Source of the DNA: Elusimicrobia bacterium GWA2_66_18
Lineage (GTDB): Bacteria; Elusimicrobiota; Elusimicrobia; UBA1565; UBA9628
Direction of reading: 5' to 3'
Length of the DNA: 61,316 nucleotides
Assembly: GCA_001799675.1 (NCBI GenBank)
Contig: MGTX01000013.1
Coordinates: forward strand, 37,276-98,591
Of the stretch, positions 34,584-42,459 are shown in pieces. Position numbers and translations under genes: made by a program. Position 1 is the first letter of the stretch. The number at the start of each line of letters is the position of its first letter. Below the pieces are notes generated by a model, which saw only the letters and a program-made list of their open reading frames with translations, searched no databases and was not told the DNA's origin.

Positions 34584-35195
34584 ATGGGACGAAAACCGGA
34601 CATCGCCGTACGCGAGCGCATCCTCCAAGAGGCGGAACACGTCATGCACCTCAAGGGGTTCAATGCCGCGTCCATGGAAGAAATCGCCAAAGCCTGCGGC
34701 ATGGCCAAGGCCAACCTCTTCCATCACTACGGTTCCAAGACCGACCTCGCCCTGGCCGTGCTCGATTTCAAGATCGCCGATTTCAACTCCCGCAAGGTCG
34801 AACCCCTCTGCGCCGAGAGCGCGCCGGAGCAGGCCGTGGCCGACATGTTCGACCAAGCCGCCGACTTCTTCGAGGGCAACGGCTGCAAGGCCGGCTGCTT
34901 CGTCGGCAACATCGCCCTCGAGATGAGCGACCGCGACGAGGTCTTCCGCGAGCGGGTGGGCCTATTCTTCGGGCGATGGGCCGCGGGCATGGCCGCGTGC
35001 CTGGAGCGCTCCAAGGCCTCCGGCTACTTCCGCCCCACTCTCGACTCGACGGCCGCCGCCGAGGCCATCGTGGCTCTCTATGAAGGCGCCAGCATGCTCG
35101 CGAAATGCAGGCGCGACGCCAAGATATTCAAGCGTGTGGGCACGATCGCCCGCTCGATGCTTGAACAGCACAAAGTCGTTGATCAGGAGGGATGA
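34584..35195 (+). CDS. TetR-family transcriptional repressor
   Basis: 203 residues. The TetR HTH is clear ('RERILQEAEHVMHLKGFNAASMEEIAKACGMAKANLFHHYGSKTDL'). The C-terminal ligand domain contains 'NGCKAGCFVGNIALEMSD', a pattern common in the YxaF/LmrA-like group that responds to electrophiles or drugs; the two cysteines (C-K-A-G-C) could sense thiol-reactive compounds. It is followed within 5 nt by a tiny Cys-containing ORF and then the TlpA/DsbA thiol genes, which it may regulate. Confidence 0.92.
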   Translation: MGRKPDIAVRERILQEAEHVMHLKGFNAASMEEIAKACGMAKANLFHHYGSKTDLALAVLDFKIADFNSRKVEPLCAESAPEQAVADMFDQAADFFEGNGCKAGCFVGNIALEMSDRDEVFRERVGLFFGRWAAGMAACLERSKASGYFRPTLDSTAAAEAIVALYEGASMLAKCRRDAKIFKRVGTIARSMLEQHKVVDQEG

Positions 35196-35199
35196 CACC

Positions 35200-35229
35200 A
35201 TGGGTCCGAAGACTCCCTGCGGCTGCTGA
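35200..35229 (+). CDS. Tiny ORF MGPKTPCGC, candidate leader peptide
   Basis: Nine codons from ATG 35200 to TGA 35229, with a full AGGAGG Shine-Dalgarno (35185-35190) 9 nt upstream, the best ribosome site in this region. The peptide ends in Cys-Gly-Cys. A 13-bp hairpin starts 11 nt after the TGA, and the TlpA thioredoxin gene follows in the same frame. It may be a cysteine-responsive leader peptide, or the start of a UGA-decoded selenopeptide. It may also be chance: nothing but the ribosome site supports translation. Confidence 0.4.
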   Translation: MGPKTPCGC

Positions 35230-35240
35230 TGCCGTCAAGC

Positions 35241-35275
35241 CGCCGTCCCCCGCTCCTGGCGGGCGGGGGACGGCG
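35241..35275 (+). other. Strong GC hairpin between tiny ORF and tlpA
   Basis: A perfect 13-bp stem, CGCCGTCCCCCGC (35241-35253) with GCGGGGGACGGCG (35263-35275), and a 9-nt loop that can close further into CC-TGGC-GG with a bulged T. No T tract follows. It could be an attenuator or mRNA processing signal for the thiol operon, or a SECIS-like element for the preceding UGA. Confidence 0.6.
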
Positions 35276-35307
35276 CATCCATCGACGCGTTCCCGAAAAC
35301 GATCCCG

Positions 35308-35814
35308 ATGAAACCTCCACCGAGACGATCCGTCTTCCCGCTCGTCGCGCTGCTCGCCGCGAGCCTGGCCGCCTGCCGCAGCACGGACGGCGCCCGCCAG
35401 GCCCCCGACTTCAGCCTCTCCGGTCCCGACGGCCGGACCGTGAGCCTGGCCGCGCGCAAGGGACGCGTGGTCCTCGTCAACTTCTGGGCCACGTGGTGCG
35501 ACTCATGCAAGGAGGAACTCCCGGCCCTCAGCGAGCTCCACCGCAAGCACGGAGGAGACCGCTTCGAAATCCTCGCCGTCAACATCGAAGACGACGCCTC
35601 GCAAAAAGTCCCCCCCTTCGTCGCCGAGCACAAGCTCCCCTTCGCGGTGCTCTACGCGGACCGCAAGACGCTAGACGCCTACGCGGTCCGGGAACTGCCG
35701 GCCTCGTACCTCGTCGCGCCCGACGGCGCCATCGTGCGCCGCTACCTCGGCCCTCTCGACGCCGGAAAGCTGGAAAATGATATCTTGACTGCCTTGAAAA
35801 GGAGACCCTCATGA
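35308..35814 (+). CDS. TlpA-like thiol-disulfide lipoprotein
   Basis: 168 residues. A lipoprotein signal ends in LAAC (Cys near residue 23). The thioredoxin-like domain has the redox motif in 'NFWATWCDSCKEELPAL' and the cis-Pro in 'ELPASYLV'. It should act in the periplasm or at a membrane surface, reducing disulfides or supporting cytochrome maturation. The stop overlaps the DsbA-like gene's start by 4 nt. It follows the tiny Cys-Gly-Cys ORF and hairpin. Confidence 0.93.
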   Translation: MKPPPRRSVFPLVALLAASLAACRSTDGARQAPDFSLSGPDGRTVSLAARKGRVVLVNFWATWCDSCKEELPALSELHRKHGGDRFEILAVNIEDDASQKVPPFVAEHKLPFAVLYADRKTLDAYAVRELPASYLVAPDGAIVRRYLGPLDAGKLENDILTALKRRPS

Positions 35815-36581
35815 ACCGACCGGCCGCCGCCGCCCTTTCCCTTATGATCGCCGTCCCATCTTTGGCCGCCATCAGCCGCGAGGAACTCAAGAAGGCCCTC
35901 GATGCGAACCCCGACCTGGTGCTGGAATCCCTCAAAAAGGCCAAGAAGTCCTCGGTCTTCGAGTTGGTCCTCGACGCCCAAAAGGAATACCAGCAGGAAA
36001 AAGCGAAGGAAGAGGAGCTCCGGGAAAAACAGGATTTCGAGAAGTCCTTCGCGGACCCCCTTAAGCCCGTCGTCGACGCCAAGACTCGCATCCGCGGCGA
36101 CGAGAAGGCTCCCGTCACCATCGTCGAATACTCGGACTTCCAGTGTCCCTTCTGCTCGCGCGGCTTCCAGACGGTGGAGGAGGTCCGCCGGAAGTACGGC
36201 GCCAAGATCCGATTCGTCTTCAAGCACTTGCCCTTGACCAACATGCACCCCGAGGCCATGGCGGCGGCCCAGTGGATGGAAGCCCTCGCCCTCCAGTCCC
36301 CGGAGAAGGCCTGGATCTTCCATGACAAGATGTTCTCCAACCAGAACAAGCTCGGCGACGCGTTCTACCGCGAGACGGCCAAGGAACTAGGACTGAACGT
36401 CGAGAAGGCGGCCAAGGACAAGGACGGCCGCGCCGTGCAAGACAAGATCGAGGCGGACATCAAAGAGGCCAAGGGCTTCGGCTTCAGCGGCACCCCGGGT
36501 TTCCTCGTCAACGGCATCCCGATCCGGGGCGCCTACCCCGCCGCGCACTTCGACACGATCATCGAGCGCCTTAAGATCTAG
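35811..36581 (+). CDS. DsbA-family thiol oxidoreductase (exported)
   Basis: 256 residues with a signal peptide and a charged coiled-coil-like region (about 20-75) before the DsbA domain. The active site is CPFC in 'EYSDFQCPFCSRGF'; the cis-Pro loop is 'SGTPGFLVNG'. The layout matches the BdbD/ScsC-like thioredoxin_4 group, in which N-terminal helices may mediate oligomerisation. Together with the TlpA protein it forms a periplasmic thiol pair. The next gene has its own promoter with a Fur-like operator. Confidence 0.92.
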   Translation: MNRPAAAALSLMIAVPSLAAISREELKKALDANPDLVLESLKKAKKSSVFELVLDAQKEYQQEKAKEEELREKQDFEKSFADPLKPVVDAKTRIRGDEKAPVTIVEYSDFQCPFCSRGFQTVEEVRRKYGAKIRFVFKHLPLTNMHPEAMAAAQWMEALALQSPEKAWIFHDKMFSNQNKLGDAFYRETAKELGLNVEKAAKDKDGRAVQDKIEADIKEAKGFGFSGTPGFLVNGIPIRGAYPAAHFDTIIERLKI

Positions 36582-36593
36582 GATTTCTCTTTA

Positions 36594-36653
36594 TTGATAT
36601 TGCATTTCAATAACGACTCTTGCTATCCTGTCGTTATTGAATATGAGTATCAA
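36594..36653 (+). promoter_or_regulatory. Fur-box-like double operator over the apbE promoter
   Basis: Two 24-nt arms (36594-36617 and 36630-36653) are inverted copies that agree at 19 of 24 positions, with the inner 12 identical. Each outer part (TTGATATTGCATTTCAATAA and its partner) resembles a Fur-type box. Between and over them lie TTGCAT (36600-36605), an 18-nt spacer and TATCCT (36624-36629); the second arm runs over the start site and ATG 36643. A Fur-family repressor would block transcription fully. The metal is unknown. Confidence 0.65.
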
Positions 36654-37536
36654 TAAGGGAGCGTGCTTCCCCCTCCTCTGCGTCGCGTTGCCGGCCGCGG
36701 CTGCGGTCTTCGGCGCGCCGGTCCGGGAGAAGACGATCGAACGGGTGCGCTGGCTCATGGGCACGGCTTGCCTGATCCAAGCCGAGGAAACGAACTCCGG
36801 CGCCGCGGCCACGGCCGCCTTCGAGGAGATCGAACGCTGGGACCGGATCCTAAGCCTTTATAAGGAAAAAAGCGAGCTCAGCGCCCTCAACCGCTCCGCG
36901 GGAACGGGCCCCTTCCGGGCTTCCCCGGCGCTCTATGCCGCCGTCGAGACGGCCCTGCGCCTGGCCCATGAGACGCAGGGCGCCTTCGACCCCACCATCC
37001 TCCCCGTCCTGCGCCGCGGACCCGAGGACCTCGGACTGGTCGGCTGGAACAAGGTTCGTCTCGACCCGGCCGCAGGGACGATCGAACTCCCCCTGCGGGG
37101 CATGGGCCTGGACTTGGGCGGCATCGGCAAGGGCTGGGCGCTCGACCGCGCGGCCGACGTCCTGCGCGAGCGGGGCGTCACGCGCGCCTTCATCAATTTC
37201 GGCGGCCAGATCCTGGCCCTCGGCGCCCCGAGGGGCCGAGACGCCTGGACCGTGCGCCTGCCCGGAGTCGAGGAGCCTATTATGCTGCGCGACGCCTCGG
37301 TCTCCACTTCTGGAGACTCGCAGCGTCCGGGCCACATCTCCTCGCCCTTCGACGGGGGACCTTTGCGCCGCAAGTTCTCGGCGACGGCGATCCTGGCCTG
37401 CGCCGCGGAGGCCGACGCCTGGTCCACCGCCCTTTACGTCCTCGGGACGAATCCCCCATCGTTTCGAGGACGCTCCCTCTTCGTTCCAACCGCGGCCAAG
37501 AAAGTCGCCACTGTCCATAAAGGAGGCCCTTCATGA
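36643..37536 (+). CDS. apbE: FAD:protein FMN transferase
   Basis: 297 residues from ATG 36643, with a signal-like N-terminus. ApbE motifs are present: 'LYKEKSELSALNRSAG', 'GAFDPTILPVL', 'LDLGGIGKGWALDRAADVL', 'NFGGQILALG', 'SVSTSGDSQRPGHI' and 'ADAWSTALYVLG'. It attaches FMN to Thr/Ser of exported target proteins. A likely target, with the FMN_bind motif, is two genes downstream. The stop overlaps the porin start by 4 nt. Confidence 0.92.
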   Translation: MSINKGACFPLLCVALPAAAAVFGAPVREKTIERVRWLMGTACLIQAEETNSGAAATAAFEEIERWDRILSLYKEKSELSALNRSAGTGPFRASPALYAAVETALRLAHETQGAFDPTILPVLRRGPEDLGLVGWNKVRLDPAAGTIELPLRGMGLDLGGIGKGWALDRAADVLRERGVTRAFINFGGQILALGAPRGRDAWTVRLPGVEEPIMLRDASVSTSGDSQRPGHISSPFDGGPLRRKFSATAILACAAEADAWSTALYVLGTNPPSFRGRSLFVPTAAKKVATVHKGGPS

Positions 37537-38786
37537 AACATCGACTCAGCATCATTCTCAGCGCGCTGGTCGCGCTCACGCCCGCCGCTGCCTGCCTTGC
37601 CCAGGACGTCTCCCAACTCGGAGAACTCGAGCGCAAGGTGGATATCCTCACCCAAGAGATCGAGAAGCTCAAGCTCGGCGATGAGTTCCGGCCGGGAAAG
37701 GTCTCCATCGGCGGCTACGGCGAGACGGTGTTCCACGGGCCCTCTAAACGCCGTCAAGACGCCGGCCCCTCCCACGCGAAGAAGCAGGCCGACAACCTGC
37801 GCGCCGTGCTCTACGCGGGCTACAAGTTCAACGACTGGATCCTCTTTAATTCCGAGCTCGAGTTCGAGCACGGCGGCACCGGCGAAGGCGGCGAAGTGCG
37901 CGGGGAGGCGGCCATCGAGCAGGCCTATCTTGAGTTTAAGTTCTCGGACGCCCTGGGCGCGCGCGCCGGCAACGTCATCGTCCCCCTCGGCTTGGTCAAC
38001 GAAATCCATGAGCCCACGGCCTTCCACGGAGTGGACAGGCCCAACGTGGAACGCTTCATCATCCCCTCGACTTGGCACGAGAACGGCATCGGTCTCTTCG
38101 GAAATTTCGGCCCCGTCTCTTACCGGACATACCTGATGGCGGGTTTGAACGCGGTCGCCTCGGCCGACCCCGCCGCCGACGGATTCACCGCGGCCGGCGG
38201 CATCCGCGGCGGCCGCACGGAAGGCTCGAACAGTTTCGCCGAGGATTTGGCGTGGGCCTCGCGCGTGGACATCCAGCCCTTGACGGGAGTCAAGGCCGGC
38301 ATGGGGCTCTTTCTCGGCGAGGCCGACCAGGGCCGCACGACATTCTCCGTGCCCGTGACCCTCTGGGAGACCCACGCGGCGGCCGAATGGCGCGGCGCCT
38401 CGCTCAAGGCCCTCTACGCCCAGGGCCGCATCGGCAACGTCGACGCCCTCGACTCCGAGCAAGGTTTCACGGACGCGGCCAGAAACTCGATCGGGCGCAG
38501 GCTCTTCGGAGGCTACGTGGAAGGCGCCTTCGACCTCCTCACCCTCGCCCGGCATAACCAGGGACAAGCGCTCTATCCTTTTTTGCGCTACGAGCGCTAT
38601 GACACCCAGGCCGAGACTCCGTCCGCCTTCGCGAAGGACCCCGCCAACAGCCGCGTCGAATACACCTTGGGCGCGACCTGCAAACCCATCGCGCAGGTCG
38701 CCGTCAAGCTTGACCGGCAGTGGAAGCGCAACCAGGCCCGCACCGGAGTCGACCAGTGGAATCTCGGACTCGCCTACGTCTTCTAG
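37533..38786 (+). CDS. Outer-membrane beta-barrel porin
   Basis: 417 residues: signal peptide ending near AQD, a short coiled-coil (ELERKVDILTQEIEKLKL), then a long run of amphipathic beta strands with aromatic girdles, ending in Phe as outer-membrane barrels do. 'IGGYGE' near the start and 'VNEIHEPTAFHGVDRP' resemble phosphate-selective porin O/P-type or DUF-type barrels found beside redox systems. It sits between apbE and the FMN_bind gene, so it may carry substrate or metal to the flavoprotein. The end overlaps the next gene. Confidence 0.85.
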   Translation: MKHRLSIILSALVALTPAAACLAQDVSQLGELERKVDILTQEIEKLKLGDEFRPGKVSIGGYGETVFHGPSKRRQDAGPSHAKKQADNLRAVLYAGYKFNDWILFNSELEFEHGGTGEGGEVRGEAAIEQAYLEFKFSDALGARAGNVIVPLGLVNEIHEPTAFHGVDRPNVERFIIPSTWHENGIGLFGNFGPVSYRTYLMAGLNAVASADPAADGFTAAGGIRGGRTEGSNSFAEDLAWASRVDIQPLTGVKAGMGLFLGEADQGRTTFSVPVTLWETHAAAEWRGASLKALYAQGRIGNVDALDSEQGFTDAARNSIGRRLFGGYVEGAFDLLTLARHNQGQALYPFLRYERYDTQAETPSAFAKDPANSRVEYTLGATCKPIAQVAVKLDRQWKRNQARTGVDQWNLGLAYVF

Positions 38787-39313
38787 CCGGGGCCGCCCTC
38801 CTCGGGGCGGCCCCGGTCTCGGCGCGCGTGATCCTCTCTCAAAAGGACGCGCTGGCCCTGGCCTTCCCCGCCGCAACGACGGTCGAGAGAAGGACCGCCT
38901 TCCTGAGCGATTCCCAGGTCCGCGCGGCCGAGAAGGCGGCTCAGTCCAAGATCGAGACGAAGGTCTGGACCTATTACGTCGGCCGGTCCTCGGCCGGCGT
39001 GACGGGCACGGCCTACTTCGAGTCGCACGTCGTGCGCGCGATGGACGAAACCTTCATGGTCGTCGTCGAGCCGGACGGGAAGGTCCGCTTCGTGGAGATA
39101 TTATCCTTCTGCGAGCCCGACGAATATCTGGCCTCGAAGAGATGGCTGGGGCAGTTCAAGGGAAGACCTCTCGACGAAGAGTTGCTGCTCCGTCGAGGAC
39201 TTCGGAACATCACGGGCGCCAGCCTGACCTCCGAAGCGATCACCCGGGGCGTACGGCGCGTCTTGGCCGTCCATGGGGCCCTCAACGACCTCCCGCCGAA
39301 TGTGGTAGATTGA
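38756..39313 (+). CDS. Exported FMN_bind-domain protein (probable ApbE substrate)
   Basis: 185 residues from GTG 38756, giving a clean signal peptide (RTRLRLLAGAALLGAAPVSA). The mature domain matches the FMN_bind fold of NqrC/RnfG ('TVERRTAFLSDSQVRAAEK' and 'GTAYFESHVVRAMDETFMVVV'). The flavinylation motif is TGASLT (residues 153-158), so FMN should be joined to Thr158 by ApbE. The upstream GTG 38720 would spoil the signal peptide. The gene overlaps the porin by 31 nt. It probably carries electrons on the outer side of the inner membrane. Confidence 0.85.
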   Translation: MESRTRLRLLAGAALLGAAPVSARVILSQKDALALAFPAATTVERRTAFLSDSQVRAAEKAAQSKIETKVWTYYVGRSSAGVTGTAYFESHVVRAMDETFMVVVEPDGKVRFVEILSFCEPDEYLASKRWLGQFKGRPLDEELLLRRGLRNITGASLTSEAITRGVRRVLAVHGALNDLPPNVVD

Positions 39314-39317
39314 GAAT

Positions 39318-39809
39318 ATGAAATACCTGCAGTCCGGCGGCTTCCGACACGACCCGCTCATGCGCCTGACGCTGGGCTGGACGCTGGTCTTCGCAGCGGG
39401 CTTGTGGGCCACTAACGCCGCCATGTATTTCTCGCGCATGGACCTCACCGCGAGGTCCGTGCGCGCCTACTACCTCGGCGCCCAGGAGGAGTACTCCCAG
39501 CCCAGGAGCGCGACGGCTCTGCTGGAAGTCAGCCACGCCCATCTGGCCACGATGGGCGTGATGATCCTCCTGCTGACGCACCTCGCCCTTTTTACATCCT
39601 GGCGGGACCGGACGAAGAAGTGGGTCGTCGCCGCCGGCTTCGGCTCTTCGCTGCTGGGGGAGGCCTCGGGTTGGCTGGTGCGTTTCGCCAGCCCCGCCTT
39701 CGCCCCGCTGAAGATCCTCTGCTTCCTCGTCTTCCAGGGCGTGCTGGCCGCGCTGCTGTTCGTCCTGGGAGCGTTCCTCTACGGCGCGGGGCGCAGGCCG
39801 CCGCGCTAG
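39318..39809 (+). CDS. Four-helix membrane protein with conserved-looking histidines
   Basis: 163 residues with four hydrophobic helices (about 18-38, 70-92, 98-118, 125-150). Histidines in 'LLEVSHAHLATMGVMILLLTHLALF' fall near helix 2, as in di-heme b-type helical bundles, but I cannot show heme binding. It follows the FMN_bind gene by 4 nt and is likely the last gene of the apbE operon. By position it could pass electrons from the quinone pool to the flavoprotein. Confidence 0.7.
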   Translation: MKYLQSGGFRHDPLMRLTLGWTLVFAAGLWATNAAMYFSRMDLTARSVRAYYLGAQEEYSQPRSATALLEVSHAHLATMGVMILLLTHLALFTSWRDRTKKWVVAAGFGSSLLGEASGWLVRFASPAFAPLKILCFLVFQGVLAALLFVLGAFLYGAGRRPPR

Positions 39810-40381
39810 AGGCGTTCGGCGTCCGCCGTCAGGAGGTCGAGCGCGGCGGGGTCCTCTCCGTCGTAAGAGCCGCGCACGCGCGTCTGCGCGTCGATCAAGA
39901 CGAACCTCGTGGTGTGGGTGATGTTCGCGCCGGACTCGGCGACCGCGCCCTCGCGGACCGACATCTTGAAGCCGTCGCGCAGGAGCCCGGTCAGGGCGGA
40001 CTTTTCGCCGGTCACGAAGAACCAGCGCTGGGGATCAGCCGAGAACTTGCGCGCGTAGACATTGAGCACCTCAGGGGAGTCGTGGTCGGGATCCACCGTA
40101 AACGAAAGCAGGCCGATCTTTCTCGGCAGACGCTTCTGAAGCCCGGCCATGTTGGCGGTGAGCATGGGACAGGGCCCGGTGCAGCGCGTAAAGACGAAAT
40201 CGGCGACCCAGGCGCGACCTCTCAGCGCGCGACGGTCGAGAGGAGAGGTCCCGTCCACGGTCACGGCCGTCAACGAGAAATCGGGCAGCGTGCGCAACCC
40301 CTGCGGAGCCTTGGAGCAGCCCCCGAGCAAAACGGAGGCAATGGCAAGGATGATATTGGGAAATACTCGAAGATCTTCTAT
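39806..40381 (-). CDS. SCO1/SenC-family copper/thiol lipoprotein; start probably a rare ATA
   Basis: The SCO fold has the copper-binding C-x3-C in 'TRCTGPCPML' and the distal His in 'ANITHTTRFVLID'. SCO proteins deliver copper to cytochrome oxidase or act as thiol reductases. The only canonical start (TTG 40330) is four codons before the lipobox cysteine (LLGGC). The frame is open upstream and encodes a good lipoprotein signal, with an ATA at 40381 lying 5 nt after a GATAAT box (40387-40392). I therefore extend the gene to 40381. It overlaps the membrane protein gene by 4 nt at the 3' end. Confidence 0.75.
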   Translation of the reverse strand: MEDLRVFPNIILAIASVLLGGCSKAPQGLRTLPDFSLTAVTVDGTSPLDRRALRGRAWVADFVFTRCTGPCPMLTANMAGLQKRLPRKIGLLSFTVDPDHDSPEVLNVYARKFSADPQRWFFVTGEKSALTGLLRDGFKMSVREGAVAESGANITHTTRFVLIDAQTRVRGSYDGEDPAALDLLTADAERL

Positions 40382-40458
40382 GGCCTATTATCGCAAAAAA
40401 GACTTCAGCGAAGAATGTTGTAGACTCCAGGACGTCGTTCAACCAAGGGAGCAAGAGA

Positions 40459-41604
40459 TTGGACACGCCGGAAGCGGACCTGACCAGGGAGGAACTGGCG
40501 AGATATCACCGCCATATCCTCCTGCCCGAGGTGGGACCGCAAGGCCAGAAACGCCTCAAGAACTCGTCGGTCCTCTGCGTCGGGGCCGGCGGCCTCGGCT
40601 CGCCGCTGGCGCTCTACCTGGCCGCGGCGGGCGTGGGACGCATCGGGATCGTCGATTTCGACGTCGTGGACGAATCGAACCTGCAGCGGCAGATCCTCCA
40701 CGACACGGCCTCGGTCGGCCAGCCGAAGATCGAATCCGCCAAGAAAAGACTCCTTGCTCTCAATCCGCATATCACGGTTGAAACGCACGAAATGAAATTA
40801 AGTTCCGCAAACGCCGTCGAGCTGTTCAAGAGATACGACGTGATCGCCGACGGCGCCGACAACTTCGCCACGCGATACCTGGTCAATGACGCCTGCGTCT
40901 TGACCGGAAAACCCAACGCGTACGGCTCCATCTTCCGTTTCGAGGGGCGGTTGTCCGTCTTCGGCGCCGGAGGCGGCCCCTGTTATCGATGCCTCTATCC
41001 CGAACCCCCGCCCCCGGGGCTGGTCCCCTCCTGCGCCGAGGGCGGCGTGCTGGGCGCGCTCCCCGGCGTCATCGGCGCCATGCAGGCCGTGGAGGCGCTC
41101 AAGCTGCTCCTGGGCATCGGCAGGCCGCTCGTCGGCCGCCTCATGCTCTACGACGCCTTGGAGCAGAGCTGGCGCACGCTCAAGGTGAAGAAGGACCCGC
41201 ATTGCCCCGCGTGCGGGAAAAATCCGACAATCAGGGCGCCCATCGATGACGAGGCCTGCTGCGGCCTCAAGGAGAAGCCCGCATCCATGATCCCCGAGAT
41301 CACCGTCGAAGAACTGAAGATCAAGCTCGAGAGGAAGGAATCGTTCCTCCTCCTCGACGTGCGCGAGCCCCACGAGAACGAGATCGCGAAGATCCCGGGC
41401 TCGACGCTCATCCCCCTGGGAGATTTGCCCCGGCGCTGCGGCGAGCTGGACCAGTCGAAGAAGCTGGCGGTCCATTGCAAGAGCGGCGGCCGCTCCGCTC
41501 GCGCCGTGCAGTTCCTGCGCGACCAGGGCTACGACGCCGTCAACGTCGCAGGCGGCATCAAAGCTTGGTCCGAGCGCATCGACCCCTCCGTACCCCAATA
41601 CTGA
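40459..41604 (+). CDS. moeZ: MoeB/ThiF-type adenylyltransferase fused to rhodanese (MoeZ-like)
   Basis: 381 residues from TTG 40459. The E1-like domain has the nucleotide motif 'GAGGLGSPLALYLAAAGVG', 'DSNLQRQILH'-type sequence and zinc cysteines (CYRC, CPAC). A rhodanese domain follows (about 285-381), with its active Cys in 'VHCKSGGRSA'. This enzyme activates the C-terminus of a sulfur carrier (MoaD/ThiS-like) and passes sulfur to it. It supports molybdopterin or thiamine synthesis. The carrier gene is not nearby. Confidence 0.92.
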   Translation: MDTPEADLTREELARYHRHILLPEVGPQGQKRLKNSSVLCVGAGGLGSPLALYLAAAGVGRIGIVDFDVVDESNLQRQILHDTASVGQPKIESAKKRLLALNPHITVETHEMKLSSANAVELFKRYDVIADGADNFATRYLVNDACVLTGKPNAYGSIFRFEGRLSVFGAGGGPCYRCLYPEPPPPGLVPSCAEGGVLGALPGVIGAMQAVEALKLLLGIGRPLVGRLMLYDALEQSWRTLKVKKDPHCPACGKNPTIRAPIDDEACCGLKEKPASMIPEITVEELKIKLERKESFLLLDVREPHENEIAKIPGSTLIPLGDLPRRCGELDQSKKLAVHCKSGGRSARAVQFLRDQGYDAVNVAGGIKAWSERIDPSVPQY

Positions 41605-41609
41605 GGCCG

Positions 41610-42392
41610 ATGCCGGAACTGCCGGAGGTCGAGACCGTCCGCCGGGTCCTCCACGAGCGCTACGCCGGCAAGACCATCACCGCCGTCGCTCTCGGGCGCC
41701 CGACCTTCTGCCGCAAGCCCTCCGCGGATACGCTCCGGGCCTTGACCGGCGCCCGCATCTCGGCCTTCCGCCGCCGGGGAAAGTACCTTCTGATGGTCCT
41801 CGAAGGCCGCGGAGAGGTCGTCTTCCACCTGGGGATGTCGGGACGCCTCACCGTGGGCGGCGAGAGCCCCCATGTGCGCTTCCAATTCTGGGTCGGGACC
41901 GAGGAGGTCCGCTTCCACGATTCGCGCCGCTTCGGGCGCGTCGGCGGGCTTCTGCCGGAGCTGGGGCCGGAGCCCCTGGAGGCTCTCTTCGACGCCGATT
42001 ATCTGTGGAAGACCCTGCACGGACGAACGGCTCCGGTCAAGGCCCTCATCATGGACCAGCGTCTCATCGCCGGCTTGGGAAACATCTACGCGACCGAGGC
42101 CTTGCATCTGGCGGGAATCCGACCCGGGCGAGCCGGGAAGTCGCTCAAGAGAGGCGAGGTCGAGAAACTCGCCGCGGCCTGCCGCAAGGTCCTCCAGCGG
42201 GGCGTGGAGCTGGGCGGCTCAACGCTGGACGACGAGTCGTTCCTGGACCCGCTCGGCCGGCCCGGGCGCATGCAGAAACACGTCAAGGCCTACGGCCGCG
42301 ACGACTGCGGGACCTGCGGCTCGCCCCTGCTGGACGCCAAAAAGAGCATCGGCGGCCGGACGAGCCGGTACTGTCCGGCCTGCCAGCGCTGA
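41610..42392 (+). CDS. mutM: Formamidopyrimidine-DNA glycosylase
   Basis: 260 residues starting with the catalytic 'MPELPEVETV' (Pro after the start Met, Glu at 3). Further Fpg features are 'FRRRGKYLLMVL', 'HLGMSGRL', 'GLGNIYATEALHLAGIRPG', and a C-terminal zinc finger of two Cys pairs ('CGTC' ... 'CPAC'). It excises oxidised purines such as 8-oxoguanine. It starts 6 nt after the MoeZ-like gene. Confidence 0.95.
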   Translation: MPELPEVETVRRVLHERYAGKTITAVALGRPTFCRKPSADTLRALTGARISAFRRRGKYLLMVLEGRGEVVFHLGMSGRLTVGGESPHVRFQFWVGTEEVRFHDSRRFGRVGGLLPELGPEPLEALFDADYLWKTLHGRTAPVKALIMDQRLIAGLGNIYATEALHLAGIRPGRAGKSLKRGEVEKLAAACRKVLQRGVELGGSTLDDESFLDPLGRPGRMQKHVKAYGRDDCGTCGSPLLDAKKSIGGRTSRYCPACQR

Positions 42393-42459
42393 GAGTTTTC
42401 AGCAAAAGTTTGGTCGACGGGCGGGCGGCTTGGGGCTATCCTTGCAGCAAGGATCTCCG

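Noticed and set aside
35229-35310. Selenocysteine readthrough from the micro-ORF into TlpA as a definite call
   Set aside because: It would put an extension before a lipoprotein signal peptide and no Sec genes are in the window; kept only as an alternative hypothesis.
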